Program-made: the position numbers and the translations under genes | The notes under the pieces: model-generated | What the model was told of the DNA's origin: nothing | Databases searched by the model: none | The model's input: only the letters and a program-made list of their open reading frames with translations | NCBI GenBank assembly: GCA_020284085.1 | Contig: JACEVL010000495.1 | Location: 1 to 64,000, forward strand | Length of the DNA stretch: 64,000 nucleotides | DNA from: Aporrectodea caliginosa | Taxonomy: Eukaryota; Annelida; Clitellata; Crassiclitellata; Lumbricidae | Reading direction: 5' to 3' | Shown: positions 53,640-64,000 of the stretch, in pieces | Layout: every line of letters starts with the position of its first letter | Numbering within the stretch: position 1 is the first letter of the stretch

Positions 53640-54245
53640 TATTCACGAGCACTGCATCATATCCAGAGATATCAACGATCCTAAAATCATCGCATTGGCT
53701 GCCCATAGAATAGCTAATAACTTTTAAAACTGGACTTATTGTATGCAAGACTCTACAGTCAACCTGACTATCTTCAGCCTATGCTGCCTTCAAAGGCTTA
53801 TACAGGTCTTGTGACTTTCTCAATCCGAATAATCCATGGAGAAGTACAGCTCTCAGCCTTTTCTGTTGCTGGCCATAAACTGCAGCAGCAGACTCTTCCG
53901 GCAAATATTCATTTTGCAAAGTTAATTCATTCCTTAAGATTTCAACAAAAAATTCGTCTTTTTGACTAATTTCCTCTGTAGGCTGTTTCTGTGTCTTCTT
54001 GGATTCCATTCTTAGCTTTTGATATGATGCTTCCGGGTGTTTGGTTGCACAAAGATTTAGCTTAGCAGCGATTATCGAAATGATGCCTTGAGCACTGTAG
54101 AAATTATTAGATTGATGTATTTTTGCTTAAAATCGTATGTTCAGCACTTTTATGAGGTAATACTAAACCTTCAACTGATGTCTGGGGCATTATAACAGTG
54201 CTATGGAAGTCATTAGATTAGATTAGCTTAGATTAGATTAGATTA
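53640..54245 (+). pseudogene. CR1/L2-like LINE, 3' end of reverse transcriptase
   Basis: The plus strand encodes ALAAHRIANNF-like remains, then YSQPDYLQPMLPSKAYTGL, SAFSVAGHKLQQQTLPANI and RFQQKIRLFD with a stop at 53967-53969. This parallels the CR1/L2 C-terminus (HW-LP, YL-LL-PY, R-AFS-A-LWN-LP, FK-LK-LF). Downstream, GTGCTATGGAAGTCATTAGA and TTAGA repeats (54195-54245) are the usual tail. The copy is 5'-truncated. Confidence 0.7.
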
Positions 54246-56640
54246 GCTAAAGGCTTTATATCAAGTGTCTTGATACATACATGGATACATTTGTACATTA
54301 TTGTCTCTTTGTATGTATGTATTAGGACACTAAATACAGCGCATTTTAAAGTATCTCACAAAAGCAAATTCTCATCCATATTTCCCTCTTGTTTGTGTTT
54401 TTGTGTTTGTATCATTGTACATGTCTGAGTGTGTTTGTTAGTGTGGTGCATGTCTGTCTTTGTTAGTTCTGTCTGGATTTTAAACTGCCTATATTTGTAA
54501 ATTTAAGCTGTTTTCTTGACTAGCAGATAATGAGCAGATCTTGTCCATGCTTGTACATGTATGTATGGTTGTATGCATTTATTTTGTAGAACTTCATGAT
54601 TCGTTTGTTGTGTATGTTATGCCCTTTCATTGTCAGTGTGTACAGCAGACTTTTGATGGAGTCCAGGTTATCCGAGTCCAACAGGTCTAGTGTATGTGGA
54701 ATTGTTCATAAATGATGATAGTTAATAGACTGATTATGAGGACATTATCAGTAATTGCATGGAGTGAGGAAACACTGCAATTAAGGACGAATGAATTTCA
54801 TGGTATGCAATACTTCACATCATGCAATTTTGTGTGATGGCTTTACAAACATACATGTTTATAGAGCTATATTGTATGTGCTACACATATTTCCACCACA
54901 CGATGTATTCTGGCCTGTAGGTTGTACCTTTGCCCAGTCTTTATGTAGGCCTTTGCTAGCAGTTCGTTGCAGTTGCATCCTGTGTGGCCTGGAATGGTGT
55001 TCTCAGGTACGTCAGCATAGTAAGCATAAACATACTGTTAAATTAATTTTGAGCCAGGATACAGTTTACTGGCTATTTGGTAATAACAGTTATCCTTATT
55101 TTCATTTAATTTGGGCTATTTCATGTAACCGTGGCTCATTGTCATGGTGTCTTGAGGGAGTTCGAACACGAAGGTGACTTATTACAGGATCTTGAATTTA
55201 GTCCTCGTGTAACACGAGTCGTGTTTATGGTTTACCAGTGGAGCCCCAACAGCAACGTCATGTGGATATATAATGACTTATATTGATAAGCATGTGACTT
55301 ACTAGTCGACTTAGTTGTGAAGTCAGTCGCTAACTCATTAAGTCAGTTGGCAATTCCTTAGCGACTGACTCCGGGGGACTAGTCTTGTAGACTTGTAGTG
55401 ACACTATATAGGCTACCTGCCAGAGTAGCTACATGGAGCCCATTGGGGACCTATATTCCCAAATGGGACCCTTATATGGAGCCGATAAATGGCTCCCATA
55501 AAATGTTCACAGGAATGGGCCCGCATGCAGGATTCGCAAATGCAGATCAGTGGCGGCACTACACCAGAGCAAGCAAGGGCAAATGCCCTGGTAAAAAAGC
55601 CTTTGCCATGGTCGTTGCCCTGCCAGAATTTTTGCCCTGCCGAGAATTTAGGGCATAAATCGCCCCTGCGCTGGTTACTTGTATGATTGCTCTGGTTATG
55701 CCCTGGTTAAAGCTCTGCTCTAAAGCTATATTCACTGTAACCTTATCCACGAGCGCTGCATCGTGTCGGAAATGTAGGCCCTATAATCATAGGCGTAGCT
55801 ACATGGAGGCACGAGGAGGCAGTTGCCTCCTCTTGCTTTTTTATATAGCCTACTTTATAGTTTGTTCTGCTGCTCCCCTCTTTATTGGAGGTATCCCCAG
55901 GGTTTGCCCATAAGGCCTATGGCAGCTATGGCTTCCTTTATGTGGGATACTTTGTATCAGCTAGCTCCCCATGAAGCAACGTATTCAGTTCAAGATCATG
56001 ACCCTTATGCACAATTGCCTTGTTGGCTCTGCTCCATCATACATTAGGGACTTCTGCGTTTCAGTCTCCTCGATCGGTCCTGGATCATGGCTCCCTTTGG
56101 TCGACTGCACATGCATGGACTCCTGGCTGTCCCTTGTATGCATAGGCCTACTAGTAGGCCTACTGCAGCGCAGTTCAGAAGCTGCATGGTGCTCTGCGCT
56201 TGACTTTCGAGTGGTGCTTTAGAAGTTTATAGTTTGCGATGAAGTCTCCATTTAGATTCTGTGATACGAAGATGAACAGTGTTATATTATAATACATCAG
56301 CAGCATCACTTTCGGAACACCTCGATTTTGCCATTTCTTCTGCAGCAGTTTCGTCTTCTCGCCTCTACAGATCTCGGCTTTTCCATCGGTATACGCCTAT
56401 CGCTTCCCGAGTTTGTGTCCTTCCTTGGTTCCGTATATGTGCTAATAAGCTTCTTCATGCTGTTGGCGATCGTGTAGGGCCTATATTTTCAATAGACGGC
56501 ATAGAGCTGCGTGACTCGGGCTACGGTAGCAGGTCTGTGTTACTTTAGGTAGGCCTATATCTGCATGACTTTGGACTATTAGCCTATGCGTGACATAGCT
56601 ACAAATTCGTTGTAGAAGCCAAATGCCAGAGAGATTCCGG
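54246..56640. other. intergenic, repeat-rich
   Basis: No gene recognised. Inverted segments AGTCAGTCGCTAA / TTAGCGACTGACT lie near 55321-55372. At 55549 a CAGTGGCGGCACTAC end resembles the hAT MITE at 58082, but its right end and target duplication are not clear. Two TAGGCCTA octamers occur at 56143-56162 and one at 56550. Confidence 0.4.
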
Positions 56641-56697
56641 TTGAAAGCCAAGAATTAAGTGAATCCGAGAAGACACGGAAAGAGCCCACGAAGGAAA

Positions 56698-56880
56698 ATG
56701 AGTCCAGGAAAAGATGAGGTTTCAGTTGAGATCGAAAGACTAGAACAGGCTTCGCAGAGCGAACGTACGTTTGTCGGAAGTGATCAGTTCCATGGTCTAG
56801 AGCCAGCAGCAGAAAGACGCCGCCTTTTCACGCGGATCAGTATAGTCAGATTGAGAAAGGTAGAAGACCATTCAAGACCT
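56698..56880 (+). other. possible coding exon (unproven)
   Basis: An open frame from ATG at 56698 has a CpG-rich, charged composition (SVEIERLEQASQ, EPAAERRRLFTR, ISIVRLRK) unlike surrounding sequence. It ends near possible donors. It could be the start of the membrane protein gene whose exons begin at 60383, but the phase 2 donor that exon needs is not evident. Confidence 0.25.
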
Positions 56881-56889
56881 GGTTGAGTA

Positions 56890-58060
56890 GAGAGAAGTCT
56901 TTGGAGGCAGCATAGACTGAAGTTAGTGAGGTTGACTGAGATGTCAATTTCCATAATAATTGTATTCAAATCAACATACATATTTGCAAACAGTCAGCAA
57001 CCCACAGAAAGAGCGCCAAAAGTTGTGTAGGCCTGTGACTTACAGGCCTAAGAAAAGAAGTAGACCTAAGTAAATACGTAGGGGCCCCTACACAGGCGAT
57101 GTGATCGATACGAAACATAATAAATGCGACTCGAAACAGCAAGGTCAATTGATGCGTCGTATTCTGTACACAATTTGGTCCTCCGGTTGACGTTTCATGT
57201 GAATAAGGACTTTGGGTAGCTCGTCACGTAGGCTACTGTAAAGCATTCTGAGTCATATGCTTAGTAATGGTCAACACAATCTCCTCCAGAACAAGACGGT
57301 GTGTAAAACTGCAAGGAATTAAATGTCAAAGGCTAAGGTGAAGAGAGGACAAGCGGTTAAGTAGGCCAAAGGCTACGAGGAGAGATAAGGTTAAGTCAAT
57401 GTTTGGAGTTAAGTAATTAGCTGATCATCATCGGTCGAGGCCGGGGTTAATTGCATGGGGTGATAGGCTACCGTACGTACGTAGTTGTGATGTGTCGAGT
57501 TTATTGAATCTTGTGGATTTGCCTCGAGCTTTGAAAAGGTTAAGTGATTTTGTACTTGTTTCAGCGGATATTAGTACCTCTGTTGTTCTTACACGAATTG
57601 GGTTGATGCAAAATGAGTGAGTAGACTAGTTTTTTGATTTGATACATAATATAAGTTTGACAGACTGATATCATGATCTTAACAGAGATTTTAAATTAGT
57701 CCCTCGTTCATTGCAGATGTAACCTATACGTCATGGTAAAACGCTTACGAAGCACATAAATTGTCTTAATTAAAGTTCTTAAAAACGCGTATATTGGAAA
57801 CAGAAATGTCTGATATAAGCCGACAACAATTAAATGACAAAGGTTACGGCGAAGAGAATCCCAGCTGGGGTTACACAGAAAGTCAATATAGCTTGACAGC
57901 TGATAGACACACTACTTATGTTAACTGTGATAATAATCTGGCATGATTGTATGTCCATAGACAAAAGTAAAGCAAAGCCAAGCTATGCAGTAGCATAACA
58001 ATAGGCCTATGGGGAGCCTGGATATCTGAAAGCGAGGGGCCACATACAAACAGAGGCAGG
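56890..58060. other. intergenic stretch without recognised gene
   Basis: Contains one TAGGCCTA (58002-58009) and a nearby GTAGGCCTGTGACTTACAGG inverted motif (57028-57048). No exon or repeat family is recognised. Confidence 0.35.
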
Positions 58061-58062
58061 GA

Positions 58063-58385
58063 GATGGTTGGGTGGTGACACCAGTGGCGGCACCAGGGGG
58101 CTAGGGGGCTTAGCCCCTAACTGCGGTTCAGCCCCCGAAAAAGGAAAGGGTTTAAGCAACAACAACAAAGAAGAAAAAAAGGTCGTCGCATCCCAACGGG
58201 AATAACTTACCATGGTTTTTTGAGCTTTAGCCCCCCCAAACCTGAAATCCTGGCGCTGCCACTGGGTGACACGCTGGCATGAAGATCAGAAGGACGTGAG
58301 TTCGATACCCCTAGCCCCATAAGGTTGACTCAGCCTTCAACTCCCTAGGGGGCCACTGTAAAATGAGCAGTAGGACAGATGGGCA
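58063..58385 (+). repeat. tRNA-derived SINE interrupted by a hAT MITE
   Basis: Removing 58082-58264 and one TSD copy joins GGTTGGGTGGTGACACGCTGG (A-box-like) to the B box GAGTTCGATACC (58298-58309) at normal tRNA spacing. The body continues with AACTCCCTAGGGGGCCACTG. The MITE therefore landed in the promoter head of this SINE. Confidence 0.65.
58082..58264. mobile_element. 183-bp hAT-type MITE with 8-bp target duplication
   Basis: The ends are CAGTGGCGGCACCAGG and CCTGGCGCTGCCACTG, complementary except at two positions. Identical GGTGACAC copies flank it (58074-58081 and 58265-58272). The interior is GC-rich runs (AGGGGGCTTAGCCCC) and an A-rich stretch, without coding capacity. Confidence 0.9.
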
Positions 58386-58845
58386 ATTTGCAGACTGCCT
58401 TAAGTTAAGTTGGACTCCTGTTAAACTTGTTATCATCTGTTACTACTATATCATGTAATCTTAATCAGTACTTGTCAGTTTGAATTTATCTAATTTAGAT
58501 TATATAGGCCTACTTCAGCAGTAATGAATCTGACCAAACAGTCTGGTTTTCAGCCAAAAGAATATTGCTGTGCATGATATGTTGTGCCACATAAGACAGA
58601 GACTAGGTTATAATGGACTAAATTAGTTAGGAAATGGAATTTCTGGCATCTGCAGACTGTGAGTTCTGTTTTAGTTGGAAAAGGATGACAGCAAAAATTA
58701 TGTATATACATGTGTAATAAGTGCAACATCTCTAGATCCTAAGTTAGGCCTATGTCTAATAAGGTGAACATGCTAAATGAGCCTTCCCCAATTAATTAAT
58801 TAATACTCTATGTTTCTTTTCTCTTTCTCATTTTTGTATCGTTTA

Positions 58846-58885
58846 GTTGTTGTTCTGCCTCTGTGGCGTAATAAAGTGTTCAATA
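58846..58885 (+). repeat. LINE-like 3' tail
   Basis: GTTGTTCTGCCTCTGTGGCG followed by TAATAAAGTGTTCAATAG, the plus-strand form of the tails at 12445-12545 and 40497-40560. Confidence 0.4.
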
Positions 58886-59809
58886 GGCTGATGTTGACTC
58901 ATTCACTGTTTTAAATGTCTGCATTTAACTGTAGTAACTGGAGAAAAGTAGATGTAACATATGCTTGTCTAAATGCCTCCACAGAAACTTGTTAGAAGCA
59001 TAGGACTGAGATCAAAAAATCTTTTGCTGAGGTGCAAAGATAATCACAGTAGGCTACTCTAGTGATAGGATACATTTGTAACCTTCCAACTTGCATACAC
59101 GTTTACTAATCAGGATGGATGACGTAGTGGATCACTGGTTTTCCATGGATTGCCACCCATCCAAGTACCACCTACAATCCCGGTTCATTATCTGAACTTT
59201 ACTGTGCCTGATCAACAAAACTAAGTGACTTCCGTTCATTGTGATAATGCTAATCTATCTGACCAGTGGTGAGTAAGTACTTAGAACTGAATAAATACTG
59301 AGGTAGGCTTAAGTTTTGTAGTAATTGTGCAATGGGTCATAATACTTGTAGATAGTTCTGAGATTTGTTGCAACATTTCGGATGTTGTCATTGAAGGATG
59401 CAATCCTCCATATTTCAATGTTATTGCGTGCACAAGGTAAGTTGTCTGTAATGTCTGTGACAGCGGTAATAACAATATCGTCGATGACACTGAAAACAGT
59501 AAAAGAGAGAAGGAAGATGATGATAATCGTGACAATGACAATTGTTGATGAGTGATGATAGGATGGTGGCAGTGGTATTGATGGTGGCAGCAGCAGTGTC
59601 TGTAGGGAAGAAATGGAGACTACAAATGACTGCATGACACATGTTTCTAGAAGTTTTGTGAATACTTATACTTCATATACAATAACAGTCAGTTCTTATA
59701 AACTTTAGTACATGGTAACTGTTGCAAAATGCTCTAAATATTATAATACAATTTTCTTAAACTTATACAAAATGTAGCATGCCAGTCAAACACCATACAG
59801 TATGACTTT

Positions 59810-60190
59810 TGGGTTTTGGTAGGGTTCACATACTGTGGAGCATGCACCGTGTTTTCCAATTGTTCAGGGCTTGTTCATTGTGGACCAAAGTGGTCCTCAT
59901 CTTCCGGAACCTGTGTGACGTGTCTGATAATTCTGAGTCTGCATTTCCAGGCAGAGACTGGTATTGATGCGGTGCTCCAGATTGCCAAGTTACTGGCAAT
60001 GATCCATGTAGGGAATCCATAGGATCTTCATGAGGCACAACGTGTCGAAGCTGTCAAGCTTCTTGTTTTGGTTGCTCAAGTCTCACAACTCTAGAGCAGT
60101 ACTGACAAAACGTACAACTTGCAGCTCTATAAGTTTGGTTTTCAGCTCAATGGTGCAGTTCCAAATGCTCTGGAGAGACCATACAGATTC
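59810..60190 (-). pseudogene. RTE-like LINE fragment (RT C-terminus)
   Basis: The minus-strand translation reads LQSIWNCTIELKTKL, then KKLDSFDTLCL and KILWIPYMDH. This matches the order S-W-----S-KTKLRLY, KLDAF--RCLR-ILGI-W-D in RTE-group LINE ends. Stops interrupt the frame further on (near 59930). Identification rests on motif order only. Confidence 0.5.
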
Positions 60191-60382
60191 TGATGGTAGC
60201 GATTTGGCAGATCTAGGCCTATTCAATAGCAATTCATCATTATTTGCTTCAATTATATCATTTTATATAATCAGTTTATGCTTTTCATTGTCTTACTGTT
60301 CTTTGTTTTTCTGTTACTGGTGTACAGAGCATAATTTTTGCATATATATATAGCTTTTCCAAGGCTTTTCATTCTTTTGTAG

Positions 60383-63076
60383 AAATGGCACGTTTACCTT
60401 GCTCTGTGCCATTTTCGTTCTGCTGTGCATCTATCGATTGAGTGGCTATTATAGAGTTGAGGAAACAGTGTTGTCATTGCATGTCTTCTATCTGACATCA
60501 GTTCTACAATTCATGTGCCTGTAAGTGAAGCTTACATTTGCCATGTATAAAGTAGATAGTGAAATATGACTGTTTTTGTCTGGGAAGCCTGCTTTTACTA
60601 TGTAGACTAAGTTAAACTTGGTTTCATTAGCATGCCAATGTAGTTAAACATAAATTGGCAATATTTGTAGAAGTAGTTACTGATTTAAGATATTTGACAC
60701 TGATTGGTAAATTGACCTTGTTAAGGCAAGAATGTAATCTGTAGAATGAATTAGTGATAAACAGAACTGATTTAATTGTTCCAGGTTACTTACTAGTACC
60801 TGGCTCTCTAAAGTGTTTCATAACATTTATGTGTCTTCCCTTTAACCTGTTTAACTTAGTTTCACTTGAAGGAGGCATTGATTGATGCTTTGTGTTAATG
60901 GCACTCTAAAAGTCATTGGATTAGAATTAATTGAATTGATTGAGTGTTATTCTAACATGCACATTTTAGAGTTATTGTTGATTGTTTGTTTATTTCTAGC
61001 GGCATTCACTCGATGTTGTATGTTGATTACAAATGGCTTCACGTTCTGGAGCACTGTGCTCAGTGTCTGAGACTGGTTCAGGTCCTGATGCTCATTCACT
61101 GCTACTGGTGCGAGGCAAACCTCTTTCATCCAGAGCAGGCTCGTGCACGAGAGTAAGATTTTTAAGAATTGCTTTCCTCTATGCTAGGCATCAACTTACA
61201 GATGAGCAAATGTGTACGATTTATGTTGTTGCTATAATCTTTAGTAGTAGAGAATTTATGGTAATTGTATAAGAAATCCAGGTATAGATGCTTTGTTTAA
61301 AAATTGATATTATTTTATTGTATTATTAAATTTATATAGCACCTGTCATGAAACTACTCATTGATACTTAGTGGCACTCCCAGTATGAGAGCCTTGCAGC
61401 AGTAGTTGAGTATCTGTAAGTATTTAATCACAAACTAGTGACTTGCATAATTCAAAGGTATTTAATATTAAATGTTTAATACCTTTGAATCAGCAAATTT
61501 TGCTGATTAGGTTATGTTCAAGGTCTGAACAGCATAACAAATGCTGCTGGTACTGAGTACATGCAGCGAAAGATACAATTTTACAATTTTCTAATACTGA
61601 ATTGATATTCTGTGCCCTGCAAATAAGTGTGTCACAAAGCAGAATACAAACATATAATGAATACGATATTGATATTTTGTAACAAGACATGTCAAATATG
61701 AGTATTTTAAATGCAGAAAATAATAGTGGTATTTCAAATAGTAAAACCAGTTTATGAAAATGTGTGCAAATATCCTTTTATATCTACAAGACAGATGCTT
61801 CATCTTAAACTGAGATGGCTGTTTGTTTTCTTCTTCAAATAATCCAATTTGTTTAATTTAGATGACCTTTGACATGTTGCAATTCATATTTCTCATGTTT
61901 CTGCTGCTGTGTTGCCTTGTAGAAACTTCCGAAGGGTCACTACTTTCCTCTGTGTCTGTATCATTGTCGAATTCATCATTCTCATCAACTATGTAACACC
62001 ACTCACTAAAGACTGCCAGCGTATGCAAGTGTTACAATTCCTTTGAAGCATTTAATTCATTTTAACACATATATTTATTTTTATATGTAACAATAAATAC
62101 ATATAGAGTTACATACGTATTTATATAGTATACATGTTGGTTAACCTCTGGAGTGGCTCACATCATTCAACTAGTAAAGTTATGTCATCCAGTAACTATT
62201 GATGAGACATTTCTACAATTCATAGAGTAGAAGAAAAGTGGGCAAATCCTCCTAATTTTTGCCAGCACTTTATGATAGGCAAAACCCTAGTCCAGTTGAT
62301 GCAATATGTATCTGCGGCATATACAGAGAGTTTACATATGTTGCCATTTTGCACCTGTTGCATGCAAAAGGTTAGCACTAGTGAATCTAGATCATGAATG
62401 TGTACTAGTATGTGCCTAGGTATTTGTATAGCATCATATCTGTAGCTCCATTAGAAAATTGTGAGGTTTTTAATTAGAAAAGAGGAAATCTTCAGAAAAG
62501 AGTAACAGATTTCCTTTTTTGTAAATAAAAAGCAACTAGGTTTACCTAAATATAGAACAATCTTCTTACTGACATTAGAAATTCTACATCCCTCACTGTC
62601 TTCAAGAAACATATAAAAACCGAACATTTAACATAGGCCCATCTTGAGTGATCTCTCCCTGCTCATCCTCCCTGCTTCTGAATCGTTGCTTCGAGTCATC
62701 GACTGCTTACGAACTACGGCACTCAAATCTCTATTATTATTAAATTATTACTAAAGGTGTACATGCATGAAACAAAATTCCAATGGAATTTCATCTTAAG
62801 AACAGTGCTTGAATGCTTCAGAATGTTCTATTGGCTGCCATGCTCTTAAGTAACTGTTCTGTCAGTTTGCTTGTAGATTGGCGCCAGTTGACATTGTCAA
62901 TCAATGACTTGTTTGGCGTCATTGTTCTTGTGCCGGGAATTGTCAAATATGTTAATTTGGTTCCAACTTTTGAAGCTGATCAGCAATTGAAGGATCGATG
63001 GATTCGACAATCAATAATGTGTGTAGACATTGTGAAGATGATCAGAACATATTTAACCATTCTAAACCATCTTTAA
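60383..63076 (+). CDS. unidentified multi-pass membrane protein, C-terminal exons
   Basis: Four exons join in phase: 60383-60520, 61000-61152, 61923-62020 and 62877-63076 (TAA stop). They give about 195 residues. All boundaries are AG...GT with good donors (GTAAGT, GTAAGA, GTATGC). Predicted membrane segments: TFTLLCAIFVLLCIYRL, VFYLTSVLQFMCLGIHS, CAQCLRLVQVLMLIHCYW, FRRVTTFLCVCIIVEFIIL and LFGVIVLVPGIVKYVNL. Loops carry YVDYKW and FHPEQARARENFRR. The first exon enters in phase 2, so at least one upstream exon exists and is not identified. I do not recognise the family. It could be a short tetraspan-like or GPCR-like protein, and I assign no function. The next gene feature upstream is a LINE fragment. 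Confidence 0.72.
61325..61395 (-). repeat. diverged SINE 3' fragment
   Basis: ATTTATATAGCACC, GAAACTACTCATTG and GTGGCACTCCCAG parallel the GCGCCCCTTCAAG..CTACTCAG..GGCGCTCCCAG block of the family. It lies in the second intron of the membrane protein gene. Confidence 0.45.
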
Positions 63077-64000
63077 TTGGATGACTTCTATAGCTCCTTT
63101 ATCATAATACATATGACTTCATTTGGCAATTGCATCAATTGAAACCATTGTCAAAAGTCGTGATCCACTTGAGAAGCCCAGTTGAGATGGATTAGTTCAG
63201 GGAACACAACAGTCAGATTGTGATGGATAAACTAGTTGAAACAGATGAATTGTACATTTAGATGTGAATGAAATTAAAGAATTAACAGAATGAGGAAAAT
63301 TAGGCACTGAGTCTGTATGCCCCTCCCTCCCTTGTCTGCATTTGGCATTACCCTCTCTACCCATTTCTGTGGAGTACTAAGTCCTAGATTATGCAAGCTT
63401 GCTGATTGTGCAGGGCTAACTGTACTGTGGTAGAGTACTTCAATACTGCCATATCCAGCAAAGGGACAACTTGGATCCAATGCAATACACACTGTTTGCT
63501 ATCTGACTGAAGTGGTCTTTAACTCACATCCTGTACAAAAATAGCTGTTTGTACCAAATGTAGATGCAGACATTTGCATTGGACATAGACAACTCCCTTT
63601 TCCGCATTTAGATGACCATTCCATTTGTATTCCACCCCTCTTTGTAGACTTACTTAACAGATGACTCCTAAATACAATTCAGAGTGTGCAATGCATTATT
63701 TTTTAGTGTTAGTGATAGTTCTCTGTAGTGTGTAGAGGAGATAACTATTTTGTGTCTCTAATGCAACATAATATAATATTTAATGTTTCACGATCTGGGC
63801 AACTTTGACGTTTACTGAGTAGGAATTCCAGGACTGCACCTTCCCATGCTTAGCAAAGTTTTTGGAACTCCCTCTGGTTGTCAATGTTTGGGTTAAAAGT
63901 ATAATAGTAATATATTAGTTTAAAGATTTATTCTTTTCATTGATTTCAAGATGCATGAAGAATGAAATAAGAGTTTGTTGACTATTTTCAAAATCTGTTG
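63077..64000. other. 3' UTR/downstream of membrane protein gene; dispersed repeat
   Basis: After the stop at 63074-63076 the sequence is AT-rich, with an ATTAAA near 63273 but no AATAAA. At 63340-63655 it resembles the repeat at 33680-34040. No further exon is seen. Confidence 0.4.

Noticed and set aside
54791..55177. 128-codon frame with Cys-rich translation
   Set aside because: No domain, composition like flanking non-coding DNA, and no consistent splice partners.
55549..55672. A second complete hAT MITE like 58082-58264
   Set aside because: The left end CAGTGGCGGCAC fits, but the candidate right end (CCCCTGCGCTGG) is only partly complementary and the flanks show no 8-bp duplication.
59281..59642. 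Ser/Leu/Thr-rich minus-strand frames
   Set aside because: They come from degenerate GATGATG/GGTGGCAG-type simple sequence and overlap each other in several frames.

Overview
The window is eukaryotic nuclear DNA. It has short exons in long AT-rich introns with GT-AG (and two GC-AG) boundaries, tRNA-derived SINEs, several LINE relics, a Gypsy-type LTR element and many small DNA transposons. The two recognisable genes are animal genes, and the repeat load and octamer content look like a marine invertebrate, possibly a deuterostome such as an echinoderm, hemichordate or lancelet. That placement is inference; nothing in the sequence fixes the species.

Layout. Positions 1-7332 are a nest of mobile elements bounded by a 42-bp inverted repeat. 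They hold a tRNA-derived SINE, a CR1/L2-like LINE on the minus strand, and a young LTR/Gypsy element (about 1500-6761) that splits the LINE. The Gypsy element has one open 1023-codon frame encoding Gag, protease and an integrase remnant, but no reverse transcriptase or RNase H. Positions 8231-27215 (+) are a complete 16-exon sorting nexin gene of the SNX9/SNX18/SNX33 type (SH3-acidic linker-PX-BAR, 547 aa as assembled). Positions 27216-38946 are intergenic, with two hAT-type MITEs that show 8-bp target duplications, tiny TTAA-flanked palindromes and a LINE fragment. Positions 38947-51663 (+) are a complete 13-exon mucolipin (TRPML) lysosomal cation channel gene of 580 aa. Its intron 11 carries a 787-bp inverted-repeat mariner-type element. 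Positions 51664-60382 are mostly repeats: a LINE 3' end, a hAT MITE inserted in a SINE, an RTE-like LINE relic and a cluster of the octamer TAGGCCTA. Positions 60383-63076 (+) hold the last four exons of a multi-pass membrane protein that I do not recognise.

Both named genes belong to the endolysosomal system. SNX9-family proteins act in membrane remodelling during endocytosis, and mucolipins release Ca2+ from late endosomes and lysosomes. They are separate transcription units on the same strand, and nothing seen here shows co-regulation. I found no unmistakably new gene system. The most unusual signals are the recently mobile Gypsy derivative without reverse transcriptase, the long intronic foldback next to the mucolipin pore exon, the two consecutive GC-AG introns, the 70-bp TTAA palindrome family, and the unidentified membrane protein.
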